This document shows, one piece after another, positions 27,104-33,973 of a DNA stretch of 64,000 nt. Numbering within the stretch: position 1 is the first letter of the stretch; the number at the start of each line of letters is the position of its first letter. The position numbers were made by a program, and so were the translations under genes. A model generated the notes under the pieces. The model was not told where the DNA came from, did not search any database, and saw only the letters and a program-made list of their open reading frames with translations. Source of the DNA: SZUA-584 sp964441275 (lineage in GTDB: Bacteria; Bacillota; Clostridia; Christensenellales; SZUA-584); assembly GCA_964441275.1 (NCBI GenBank), contig CAYTUG010000007.1, positions 25,589 through 89,588 on the forward strand, given 5' to 3'.

Positions 27104-28600
27104 GTGAAAGAAACGGTAATAGTGCTTGACGTTGACGGCAAGCACGGCAAAATATTAGCGCGCAAAATTAGAGGCTTGCATGTTTACGCAAAAATATTGC
27201 CGCACAGCACGCCTGTTGACAAACTGCTTGAAGCGGCGCCCATTGGCATTATATTAGCGGGGGATTGTGAAAACGCAATACTAAGCGATTACAAGATAGA
27301 CGAGAGGATATTTGAATCCCAAATACCCATACTTTGTGTTGGCGGTGGAAGCAGACTTTTAATAGAGGCATTCGCAAATGCAGCAACAAACACTGACAGT
27401 GCAAACAAATATGTTGAAACCGATAAGCCGTCAATTTTGTTTGCGGGCGTTGATGCAGGTTTAATAAATTTAGATAACTTGTGCAGCATTGATAAGCTGC
27501 CGTTGGGATTTGCCCCGATCGGCTTTTCAGATAACCGCATAATTGCATTTGAAAACAAAAACAGAAGACTTTTTAGTATACAGTTTAACATAAGTTGCGG
27601 GCAGTGCGAAAAAATACTTAGGAATTTTCTTTTCGGCGTTTGCGGCGCAAGCGGCAACTGGACGGTTGAAAACTTTATAGATGAGTCTGTAAGCAGCATT
27701 CGCGAACGGGTAGGCGAAGGGCGTGTTTTGCTTGCGCTTTCGGGAGGGGTCGATTCGGCGGTGTGCGCCGTGCTGCTTGATAAATCTATTGGTCACAGGC
27801 TTAACTGTATATTTGTCGACCACGGATTGTTGCGCGCAAACGAGGCGCAGCAGGTAGCAGACGTTTTTTCGGGCGCATATAATATTAATCTAATTTGCGT
27901 TAACGCGCAGCAAAGGTTTTTAAACCGCCTTGCCAAAGTAACAGAGCCGGAACAAAAGCGCAAAATAATAGGCGAAACGTTTATTCGCATTTTTGAAGAA
28001 GAATCTGCAAAACTTGGAGAGATCGAGTTTCTTGCGCAGGGTACAATATACTCGGACGTTATGGAATCGGGGAACGGAACATCGGTTATAAAAAGCCACC
28101 ATAACGTGGGAGGATTGCCGAACAACCTGAATTTTAGAGAGATTATTGAGCCTTTGCGTGATCTTTTTAAAGACGAGGTGCGTGCATTAGGGCAGGCGCT
28201 TGGTATGCCCCGGCACATGGTTTGGCGCCAGCCGTTCCCGGGTCCCGGGCTGGCTATTCGCATTATAGGTGAAGTAACCGGCGAGAAGATAAAAATATTG
28301 CAGGCGGCCGACCAAATATTCTGTCAAGAGATTGAATGTCTCGATTTGCATATATGGCAATACTTTGCGCTGCTGACCGATATGCGCAGCGTTGGCGTTT
28401 TAAACAACAAGCGTACTTACGATTATACGGTTGCCTTGCGCGCAATCACAAGCACCGATGGAACGGCTGCCGATTGGGCGTTTTTGCCTCACGAGGTGTT
28501 AAACCGTGTTTCAAAGCGCATAACAAGCGAGGTTAAAGGGGTAAACAGGGTGGTTTACGACATTACGAGCAAACCGCCCGCGACGATAGAGTGGGAGTAA
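27104..28600 (+). CDS. guaA: GMP synthetase with degenerate glutaminase domain
   Basis: 498 residues from GTG 27104. The C-terminal ATP-pyrophosphatase is intact (P-loop LSGGVDSAV near 209, KSHHNVGGLP, WRQPFPGPGLAIR, C-terminal VVYDITSKPPATIEWE). The N-terminal class I amidotransferase domain keeps its outline but not its chemistry: the nucleophile site, normally GxCYG, reads LCVGGGSR, so the expected Cys is Gly80 (27341-27343); the His and Glu of the usual QFHPE are Asn162 and Ser164. The protein probably makes GMP from XMP with ammonia. An unusual but in-frame, well-kept gene; no stop or frameshift. Confidence 0.92.
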   Translation: MKETVIVLDVDGKHGKILARKIRGLHVYAKILPHSTPVDKLLEAAPIGIILAGDCENAILSDYKIDERIFESQIPILCVGGGSRLLIEAFANAATNTDSANKYVETDKPSILFAGVDAGLINLDNLCSIDKLPLGFAPIGFSDNRIIAFENKNRRLFSIQFNISCGQCEKILRNFLFGVCGASGNWTVENFIDESVSSIRERVGEGRVLLALSGGVDSAVCAVLLDKSIGHRLNCIFVDHGLLRANEAQQVADVFSGAYNINLICVNAQQRFLNRLAKVTEPEQKRKIIGETFIRIFEEESAKLGEIEFLAQGTIYSDVMESGNGTSVIKSHHNVGGLPNNLNFREIIEPLRDLFKDEVRALGQALGMPRHMVWRQPFPGPGLAIRIIGEVTGEKIKILQAADQIFCQEIECLDLHIWQYFALLTDMRSVGVLNNKRTYDYTVALRAITSTDGTAADWAFLPHEVLNRVSKRITSEVKGVNRVVYDITSKPPATIEWE

Positions 28601-28635
28601 GTCGCGACAGGTTTGCAGGTGATATTCAAATCTGC

Positions 28636-28725
28636 AAATCTGCGTACGGAGGAAATATGCTATGAATACTGGGTTTTCGGCACATTGAATTTGTAAATCT
28701 GCATACGGAGGAAATGCGCTATGAA
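28636..28725 (+). repeat. Tandem imperfect repeat of a ribosome-binding-site/start region
   Basis: 28636-28666 and 28695-28725 share about 28 of 31 bases, including CGGAGGAAAT and the ATG with its first codon. The first ATG (28662) opens only an 8-codon frame ending at 28688; the second is the start of the gene at 28721. Either a small duplication scar or a short translated leader. Confidence 0.6.
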
Positions 28726-29455
28726 GAAGAGTTGGATAGCAAAGCTGATTGGGATACCGATAGTCGCTGTCACGATCGTTTACGTGATAGCTTGGATCGT
28801 ATTTATTAAGGGTGGTTCTTACCCGACAGGCGCTGGGTTAAGTAAAAGTGATTGGCTAGGATTTTACGGTAGTATCATCACATTGTTTGGGACTCTTTTT
28901 CTTGGGATCATCGCCTATATGCAAAACATATCGCTTCAAAAAGCAAACGAAAGATTTGAAAAAGCTAATTTGAATATGCTTGAGCAAGATCTGAAGTTAA
29001 ATGGTTTTTCAAGCATTTCAATAGAGCTTATAACAATATATAACGATGGGATAAACTTGTTTTTTAAAAATACTGGTAAATTCTATCCATCTACCATGAG
29101 TGTTAATAGTGCCGTGATAGAGAGTGAAAACGAATCAAAAAACAAATTAACAGTTTTAGCGGAGAGTCAGGGAGTTTTTCATGCAGTTAAACATTATGAT
29201 GGATATTTTTTTCTGCCTCTAAGTGAGGGTGATATCAAAATGATCAGAGAAAGTCTCATAAATGACAACTGTAGTGACATTTCCCCACAGGAGAATTTGG
29301 TTTTATGGCTTGACTATGAACTGGAGAATAGCCTCGGTGTAATTACAAAAGTATATGAGAAGCTTATTGCAAAAAAAATTGCTGTTGATGGGTTTGTTAT
29401 AGAATATAGGTTTCTTATAAATAGGGAGATATTTATTCAAAACGCAGAAAATTAA
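28721..29455 (+). CDS. Hypothetical membrane protein
   Basis: 244 residues. Two N-terminal membrane helices (about 9-30 and 47-66), a coiled segment (QKANERFEKANLNMLEQDLKL), then a soluble beta-rich domain to the end. GGAGG at 28707-28711 supports the start. Lower GC than the preceding purine genes fits an acquired gene. I do not recognise a family; the layout recalls small membrane-tethered proteins common in defence islands, which is a weak analogy. Confidence 0.6.
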   Translation: MKKSWIAKLIGIPIVAVTIVYVIAWIVFIKGGSYPTGAGLSKSDWLGFYGSIITLFGTLFLGIIAYMQNISLQKANERFEKANLNMLEQDLKLNGFSSISIELITIYNDGINLFFKNTGKFYPSTMSVNSAVIESENESKNKLTVLAESQGVFHAVKHYDGYFFLPLSEGDIKMIRESLINDNCSDISPQENLVLWLDYELENSLGVITKVYEKLIAKKIAVDGFVIEYRFLINREIFIQNAEN

Positions 29456-29756
29456 TACTTGAGTATTGTGTTATAGAAATTGATGTTTTATTTTTGACTG
29501 ATAACACAACTTTGATAATATTGTTGATAACAGTATCTCAGAAAGACCATATAGGGTGGATAACTGAAATCATATCCTATCAAATGGAATCAAAACATCT
29601 AAACAGAAAAGTTTAGAAATGGGATTAACTCGGCGAGTGAGAGTAGTTTACGGTGAGCCGAAAAGCCTTTATCCATGCGTATTTGCGGATTCTTGATAAC
29701 ACTTTTGGCAACGTTGTGGCAACATTTCGTGGTATCATTATAGTATCAGCCATAAG
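29456..29756. other. Gene-free stretch with short direct repeats
   Basis: No credible gene. Contains TTGGCAAC and GTGGCAAC close together near 29704-29724, and an AT-rich first half. Possibly the remains of an integration or excision region, but no integrase frame can be reconstructed. Confidence 0.35.
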
Positions 29757-29797
29757 AAAAGAGCCAACTTATTTTAAGTGTCAGTCAGCTCTTTTTT
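29757..29797. terminator. Bidirectional terminator hairpin
   Basis: AAAAGAGC (29757-29764) pairs with GCTCTTTT (29788-29795), with T-rich tails on both strands. It overlaps the last codons of the minus-strand gene ending at 29774. Confidence 0.55.
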
Positions 29798-30238
29798 GTG
29801 TTGTAGATGTATTCCGATATGTCCTACACCCAAAAGCAAAATGCCTGGTATTAAAATGGGGTTTCGCCCATAAACCCCTAATAAAAGAAATCCGATAACA
29901 GGAAGTGTTGCTCCTGCAATTGGAACGCTAAGAAAACTGCTATAAAAATCTTTCAAACTTTTAGAACTTTTAAAATATCTAAACCACCAGAATTCATACA
30001 TAATCATAAAAGTAAAAGATACTATCAGCCAAATGCTCCAGACTGAAAAAGGTTTAAAATCACTAAAAATTAAGGCTGCGGTTGCAACAATTATTTGTCC
30101 TATCCTCTCGCATAAAACAAGAAGGTTGTTTTCATGTTCTGCTGTGTAATTTTTGGGCTGATTTTTTGTCCATATTAAATTTGGAATTGTAAGCATTAAT
30201 AAATAAACAAAACCCACATATGAAAAACCAAGATTCAT
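29774..30238 (-). CDS. Hypothetical integral membrane protein
   Basis: 154 residues with about five hydrophobic helices (YVGFVYLLMLTI, IIVATAALIF, IWLIVSFTFMIM, LPVIGFLLLGV, ILIPGILLLGVGHIGI). No signature of a known transporter or enzyme was seen. Minus strand, opposite to the defence operon. The ATG at 30238 is not preceded by a strong ribosome site. Confidence 0.55.
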   Translation of the reverse strand: MNLGFSYVGFVYLLMLTIPNLIWTKNQPKNYTAEHENNLLVLCERIGQIIVATAALIFSDFKPFSVWSIWLIVSFTFMIMYEFWWFRYFKSSKSLKDFYSSFLSVPIAGATLPVIGFLLLGVYGRNPILIPGILLLGVGHIGIHLQHKKELTDT

Positions 30239-30262
30239 TTTTCACGCTCCATAGTAGAATTA

Positions 30263-30585
30263 TCATTTTTCAGGACTATCCAAAAGAAAACCACTTAGCC
30301 TTCGTGGTGGTGCTTTCATCCGATTTTGTGTAATGTTAAATTTAGGATAGTTATAACGCCACTGTCGTATTCTTCCTTTGTGATTTCACCGGCTTTGAGT
30401 CTTGCAGACTGCTCCTGCCAAGCGGAAAGCATTTCAAGAATACCTACATAGATTATATCTTTGGATTTATCGAGCCGCAAGCAGATTTCGCCATCAATTT
30501 CAACGACTTTAGGCCCATGCAAATCTTTCAAGGTGAACAGCGTATGCATTTCCAATAGGCTATTTTCAGCTATAGCTAATCTCAC
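30263..30585 (-). pseudogene. Frameshifted small protein gene
   Basis: The minus-strand frame from GTG 30585 reads an 89-residue protein (TLFTLKDLHGPKVVEID, RLKAGEITKEEYD) that ends abruptly at 30316. Shifting one frame near 30358-30362 continues smoothly as QWRYNYPKFNITQNRMKAPP to a stop at 30263, which looks like the natural tail. A one-base deletion is the simplest explanation. The start also lacks a ribosome site. Family not recognised. Confidence 0.5.
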
Positions 30586-30605
30586 TATATGGGAAGATTT
30601 TCTTG

Positions 30606-30631
30606 ATAGTATTGCCGAATTATGATACTAT
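30606..30631 (+). promoter_or_regulatory. Promoter with inverted repeat, candidate XRE operator
   Basis: ATAGTAT (30606-30612) and ATACTAT (30625-30631) are perfect 7-base inverted arms 12 bases apart; the right arm overlaps the TATAAT at 30629-30634. The position, 40 bases upstream of the XRE gene, suits autorepression. Binding is inferred. Confidence 0.5.
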
Positions 30632-30672
30632 AATCGCATAAATCTACAGATTGCTCTAAAGGAGGCCTTTGA

Positions 30673-30885
30673 GTGCCCGCAATTAGTTATGATAAACTTT
30701 GGAAGTTATTGATTGATAAGAAAATGAATCGCACAAAACTTAGAGAGGCCACAGGACTAAGTTTTAATGTGATCGCCAAAATGGGCAAACGCGAAACTGT
30801 TTCCATGGAGAGCTTACTTAAAATATGTAATACTCTGCAATGTGACATCTCTGATATAATGGAAATTATCCCATATGAGCGGTAA
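30673..30885 (+). CDS. XRE-family helix-turn-helix regulator
   Basis: 70 residues, GTG start with AAAGGAGG 7 bases upstream. A single Cro/C1-type domain fills the protein (KLWKLLIDKKMNRTKLREATGLSFNVIAKMGK, then SLLKICNTLQCDISDIMEI). First gene of the defence operon, 5 bases before the first methyltransferase-type subunit, so it likely works as a control protein for that operon, in the manner of C-proteins of restriction systems. Confidence 0.85.
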   Translation: MPAISYDKLWKLLIDKKMNRTKLREATGLSFNVIAKMGKRETVSMESLLKICNTLQCDISDIMEIIPYER

Positions 30886-30890
30886 GGAAA

Positions 30891-31559
30891 ATGAACAATT
30901 CACAGACAAAATCCAAACAACGCGTAACCGACCACGGCGAGGTGTTTACCGCCGAGCGTGAAGTTAATGCCATGCTTGACCTTGTGAAGCAGGAGACGGA
31001 ACGTATTGACAGCCGCTTCCTTGAGCCTGCCTGCGGCGATGGCAACTTCCTTGCTGAGATATTACGCCGTAAACTTGCTGTTGTGAAGTCGCGCTACGGT
31101 AAAAATGCGGATGATTATGAGCGTTACGCCGTTATTGCAGTTACGAGCATTTACGGTGTGGAGTTATTACCGGACAATACCGACGAGTGCCGGAAGCGGA
31201 TGTTTAAGATTTTTGATAAAGAGTACACGGCGAATTGCCAAAAGACAGCGAACGATGAAACTCGCGAGGCTGTACGTTATATTTTACTGCATAACATTCT
31301 CTGCGGCGATGCGCTGACTATGAAAACCGCTGACGGTGTACCGATCATATTTGCGGAATGGTCGGCGGTGAATGGGTGTATGCTCAAACGGCGCGATTTC
31401 CGGCTTGACCAAATGTTAGAAGAAAACGCAGCCAATCTGCAATTGGATTTATTTGGTGAAGTTGGTGAATATGAGCGTGACGAAACAGGCACAATCGTTC
31501 TCTCGCCGATCCGAGAGTTTTCGCCAATCCATTACAGGAGGGTACAGGAACATGAGTGA
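30891..31559 (+). CDS. DNA methyltransferase-like subunit with motif I only
   Basis: 222 residues. SAM-binding motif I FLEPACGDGNFLAEIL is near residue 43, followed by SIYGVELLPDN (motif II-like). The catalytic NPPY-type motif IV is missing; the region where it would be reads PIIFAEWSAVNG. The C-terminus ends in short strands (IREFSPIHYRRVQEHE). The next gene overlaps by 8 bases and has a complete motif set, so this is probably a non-catalytic partner or specificity-type subunit. Annotated relatives are often called restriction subunit M. Confidence 0.75.
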   Translation: MNNSQTKSKQRVTDHGEVFTAEREVNAMLDLVKQETERIDSRFLEPACGDGNFLAEILRRKLAVVKSRYGKNADDYERYAVIAVTSIYGVELLPDNTDECRKRMFKIFDKEYTANCQKTANDETREAVRYILLHNILCGDALTMKTADGVPIIFAEWSAVNGCMLKRRDFRLDQMLEENAANLQLDLFGEVGEYERDETGTIVLSPIREFSPIHYRRVQEHE

Positions 31560-33087
31560 TTTTTATACCAACACATATAACCCGGACGTGCTCTCCTGCC
31601 TTGCCAACCTTTCGAATGACGAGGTTTTTACACCGCCGGATATTGTAAACAAAATGCTGGATATGTTTCCGCAAGAATTGTTTATCGATATAAGCACAAC
31701 GTTTCTTGATCCTGCATGCAAATCCGGCGTATTTTTACGCGAAATTGCAAAGCGGCTGTTAGTTGGTCTTGAAAGCCAAATCCCCAATTTGCAGCAGCGC
31801 ATCGATCACATCTTTCACAAACAGCTGTTTGGAATTGCGATTACAGAATTAACTTCCCTGCTTTCGCGGCGAAGCGTGTATTGCTCGAAATTCCCGAATG
31901 GCAGGTATTCTATTTCAAGATTTGATAATGCTGGGGGTAATATCCGTTTCAAGAAAATAAAGCATATTTGGCGCGGGGAGAAATGCGCCTTCTGTGGCGC
32001 TGCTAAATCGGAGTATGACCGTGACGAGGCTCTGGAAACGCATGCCTATGAGTTTATACATACTACCAAGCCGGAGGGTATTTTTAATATGAAATTTGAT
32101 GTGATTATAGGCAATCCGCCGTATCAGTTGAGTGATGGGGGGCATGGTGCAAGTGCAATACCTATTTATCAAAAGTTTGCTGAACAAGCAAAAAAACTAA
32201 ATCCAAGATATTTATCAATGATTATTCCCTCGCGTTGGTTTGCTGGCGGTAGAGGGTTAGATGCCTTTAGGAATGAAATGTTACATGATAATCGAGTGCG
32301 AGTGATATGCGACTACTTTGATTCAAGCGAGTGTTTTCCGGCAATTGACTTGTCTGGTGGTATAAGCTATTTTCTTTGGGACAGAGATAATCGTGGCGAT
32401 TGTAAGATTATATCTAATGTTAATGGAAATCGCTCTGTCATGGATAGACCATTGTTAGAAAGCAATAGTAATATTTTAATACGATTCAATGGAGCGGTCA
32501 GTATTATTCGAAAAGTTATTAGCAAAGGCGAGCTTGAGTTTTCTGAAATTGTCAGTTCGCAAAAACCCTTTGGTCTAAGAACATTCATACAAGGCGAGAC
32601 TAAAACAACTTCAAGAACAGTGAAATTATATGCGAATAGAAATGTAAGTAGAGAGCAAGGTTATATTGAGAAAGAAAAAATTATTGCTAATTTAGACTGG
32701 GTTAATAAATGGAAGGTCTACATTTCTCGTGTTTATGGAGAACGAGGAAGTTTTCCGTACCTTGTACTTGGAAAACCTTTTATTGGAGAGCCAAATTCTT
32801 GTTGTACTGAGACTTTTTTAGTTATTGGTCCTTTCGATGATGAAGAAACATGCAAGAACGTAATAAGTTATATTCGCACAAAGTTTTTTAGATTTTTGGT
32901 GTTGCAACAAAAAAATACACAAGATGCACCTAAGCGCGTCTACTCCTTTGTCCCGACTCAAAATTTTTCTGAACCTTGGACAGACGATAAGCTTTACGCT
33001 AAATATGGTCTAACCGAAGAAGAAATTGCTTTTGTAGAATCTATGATACGCCCGATGGAATTAAGTGGTGGTGACGGCGATGAATAA
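31552..33087 (+). CDS. Adenine-specific DNA methyltransferase (Eco57I/TaqI-like)
   Basis: 511 residues from ATG 31552 (AGGAGGGT upstream). Motif I FLDPACKSGVFLREIA near residue 54, a possible zinc site CAFC...H near 145-165, catalytic NPPYQL near 188, and a C-terminal half with the FIGEPNSCCTETFLVIG target-recognition-like region typical of Eco57I-type enzymes. It would methylate adenine N6 in a specific DNA site to protect the host. It overlaps the gene before and the Fic gene after by 8 bases each, so all are translationally coupled. Confidence 0.85.
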   Translation: MSDFYTNTYNPDVLSCLANLSNDEVFTPPDIVNKMLDMFPQELFIDISTTFLDPACKSGVFLREIAKRLLVGLESQIPNLQQRIDHIFHKQLFGIAITELTSLLSRRSVYCSKFPNGRYSISRFDNAGGNIRFKKIKHIWRGEKCAFCGAAKSEYDRDEALETHAYEFIHTTKPEGIFNMKFDVIIGNPPYQLSDGGHGASAIPIYQKFAEQAKKLNPRYLSMIIPSRWFAGGRGLDAFRNEMLHDNRVRVICDYFDSSECFPAIDLSGGISYFLWDRDNRGDCKIISNVNGNRSVMDRPLLESNSNILIRFNGAVSIIRKVISKGELEFSEIVSSQKPFGLRTFIQGETKTTSRTVKLYANRNVSREQGYIEKEKIIANLDWVNKWKVYISRVYGERGSFPYLVLGKPFIGEPNSCCTETFLVIGPFDDEETCKNVISYIRTKFFRFLVLQQKNTQDAPKRVYSFVPTQNFSEPWTDDKLYAKYGLTEEEIAFVESMIRPMELSGGDGDE

Positions 33088-33973
33088 AATTTCCGTTCGT
33101 TTTTTTGACGACACCGAAGTCCGTGCCGTTTGGGATGAAGAAAAGGCAAAATGGTGGTTTAGCGTGGTAGATATTATTGGCGTTTTAACCGACAGCAAAG
33201 ACCCTCGTAAATACTGGAATGTTATGAAGACGCGCTTAAAACGAAAGAATTCGCAGTTGGCTACAAATTGTAGTCAACTGAAATTGACCGCGCGTGACGG
33301 TAAAAAGTATGCAACCGATTGTTTGATTCAGGATGATATCATTACTCTTGTTGAAAATGTGCCGAGTAAAAAAACAGCCGAGTTCATTAAATGGTTTGCA
33401 TATAGCGATAAAACCATTGATGGTAAGAGCAAAACCAAAGCATATGCATTGTTTGATAGTTCATTATATGACACTATAGAGGTCGGCACCGTGAATGGCT
33501 TGCAGCAGATCCATGCTTATCTGTTTGGCGGTTTGTATGATTTTGCGGGGCAAATCCGAACTATGAATATTGCTAAGGGCGACTTTCGCTTTGCTACTGC
33601 ACAATTTTTGCCGGAAACGCTGAAAACCATTGAGAAAATGCCCGAAAACAGTTTTGATGAAATCATTGATAAATATGTGGAAATGAATGCTGCCCATCCC
33701 TTTATGGAGGGCAACGGAAGAAGCACACGTATTTGGCTTGATCTGCTTCTGAAAAAGAATTTGAAGCTATGCGTGGATTGGAGTCGCGTGGGCAAAAAAA
33801 CATATCTTACCGCAATGGAGAAGAGCGTAACCGATACTGCGCCCATAAAAGCGTTGCTCTCTCTTGCTTTGACAAACAGGATAGATGATCGCGAAATGTT
33901 TATTAAAGGCGTGGATTATTCGTATTACTACGAGCAGGAGACCGAAATAACGGAGGTTGAGAGCAATGAGTAA
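33080..33973 (+). CDS. Bro-N domain / Fic domain fusion protein
   Basis: 297 residues from ATG 33080. Residues 1-110 are a Bro-N domain as in phage antirepressors (VRFFDDTEVRAVWDEEKAKWWFSVVDIIGVLTDS, ARDGKKYATDCL). Residues about 125-270 are a Fic domain: GTVNGLQQIHAYLFGGLYDFAGQIR, then HPFMEGNGRSTR near 205, with the catalytic His and phosphate-binding loop complete. Fic enzymes usually transfer AMP onto proteins. No obvious [S/T]xxxE[G/N] inhibitory motif was found by eye. The 8-base overlaps with both restriction genes suggest it works with them. Confidence 0.85.
   Translation: MNKISVRFFDDTEVRAVWDEEKAKWWFSVVDIIGVLTDSKDPRKYWNVMKTRLKRKNSQLATNCSQLKLTARDGKKYATDCLIQDDIITLVENVPSKKTAEFIKWFAYSDKTIDGKSKTKAYALFDSSLYDTIEVGTVNGLQQIHAYLFGGLYDFAGQIRTMNIAKGDFRFATAQFLPETLKTIEKMPENSFDEIIDKYVEMNAAHPFMEGNGRSTRIWLDLLLKKNLKLCVDWSRVGKKTYLTAMEKSVTDTAPIKALLSLALTNRIDDREMFIKGVDYSYYYEQETEITEVESNE

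Noticed and set aside
29456..29760. Integrase or attachment site at the left part of the island
   Set aside because: Short repeats near 29704-29724 are suggestive, but no integrase frame or matching repeat at the tRNA end was found.
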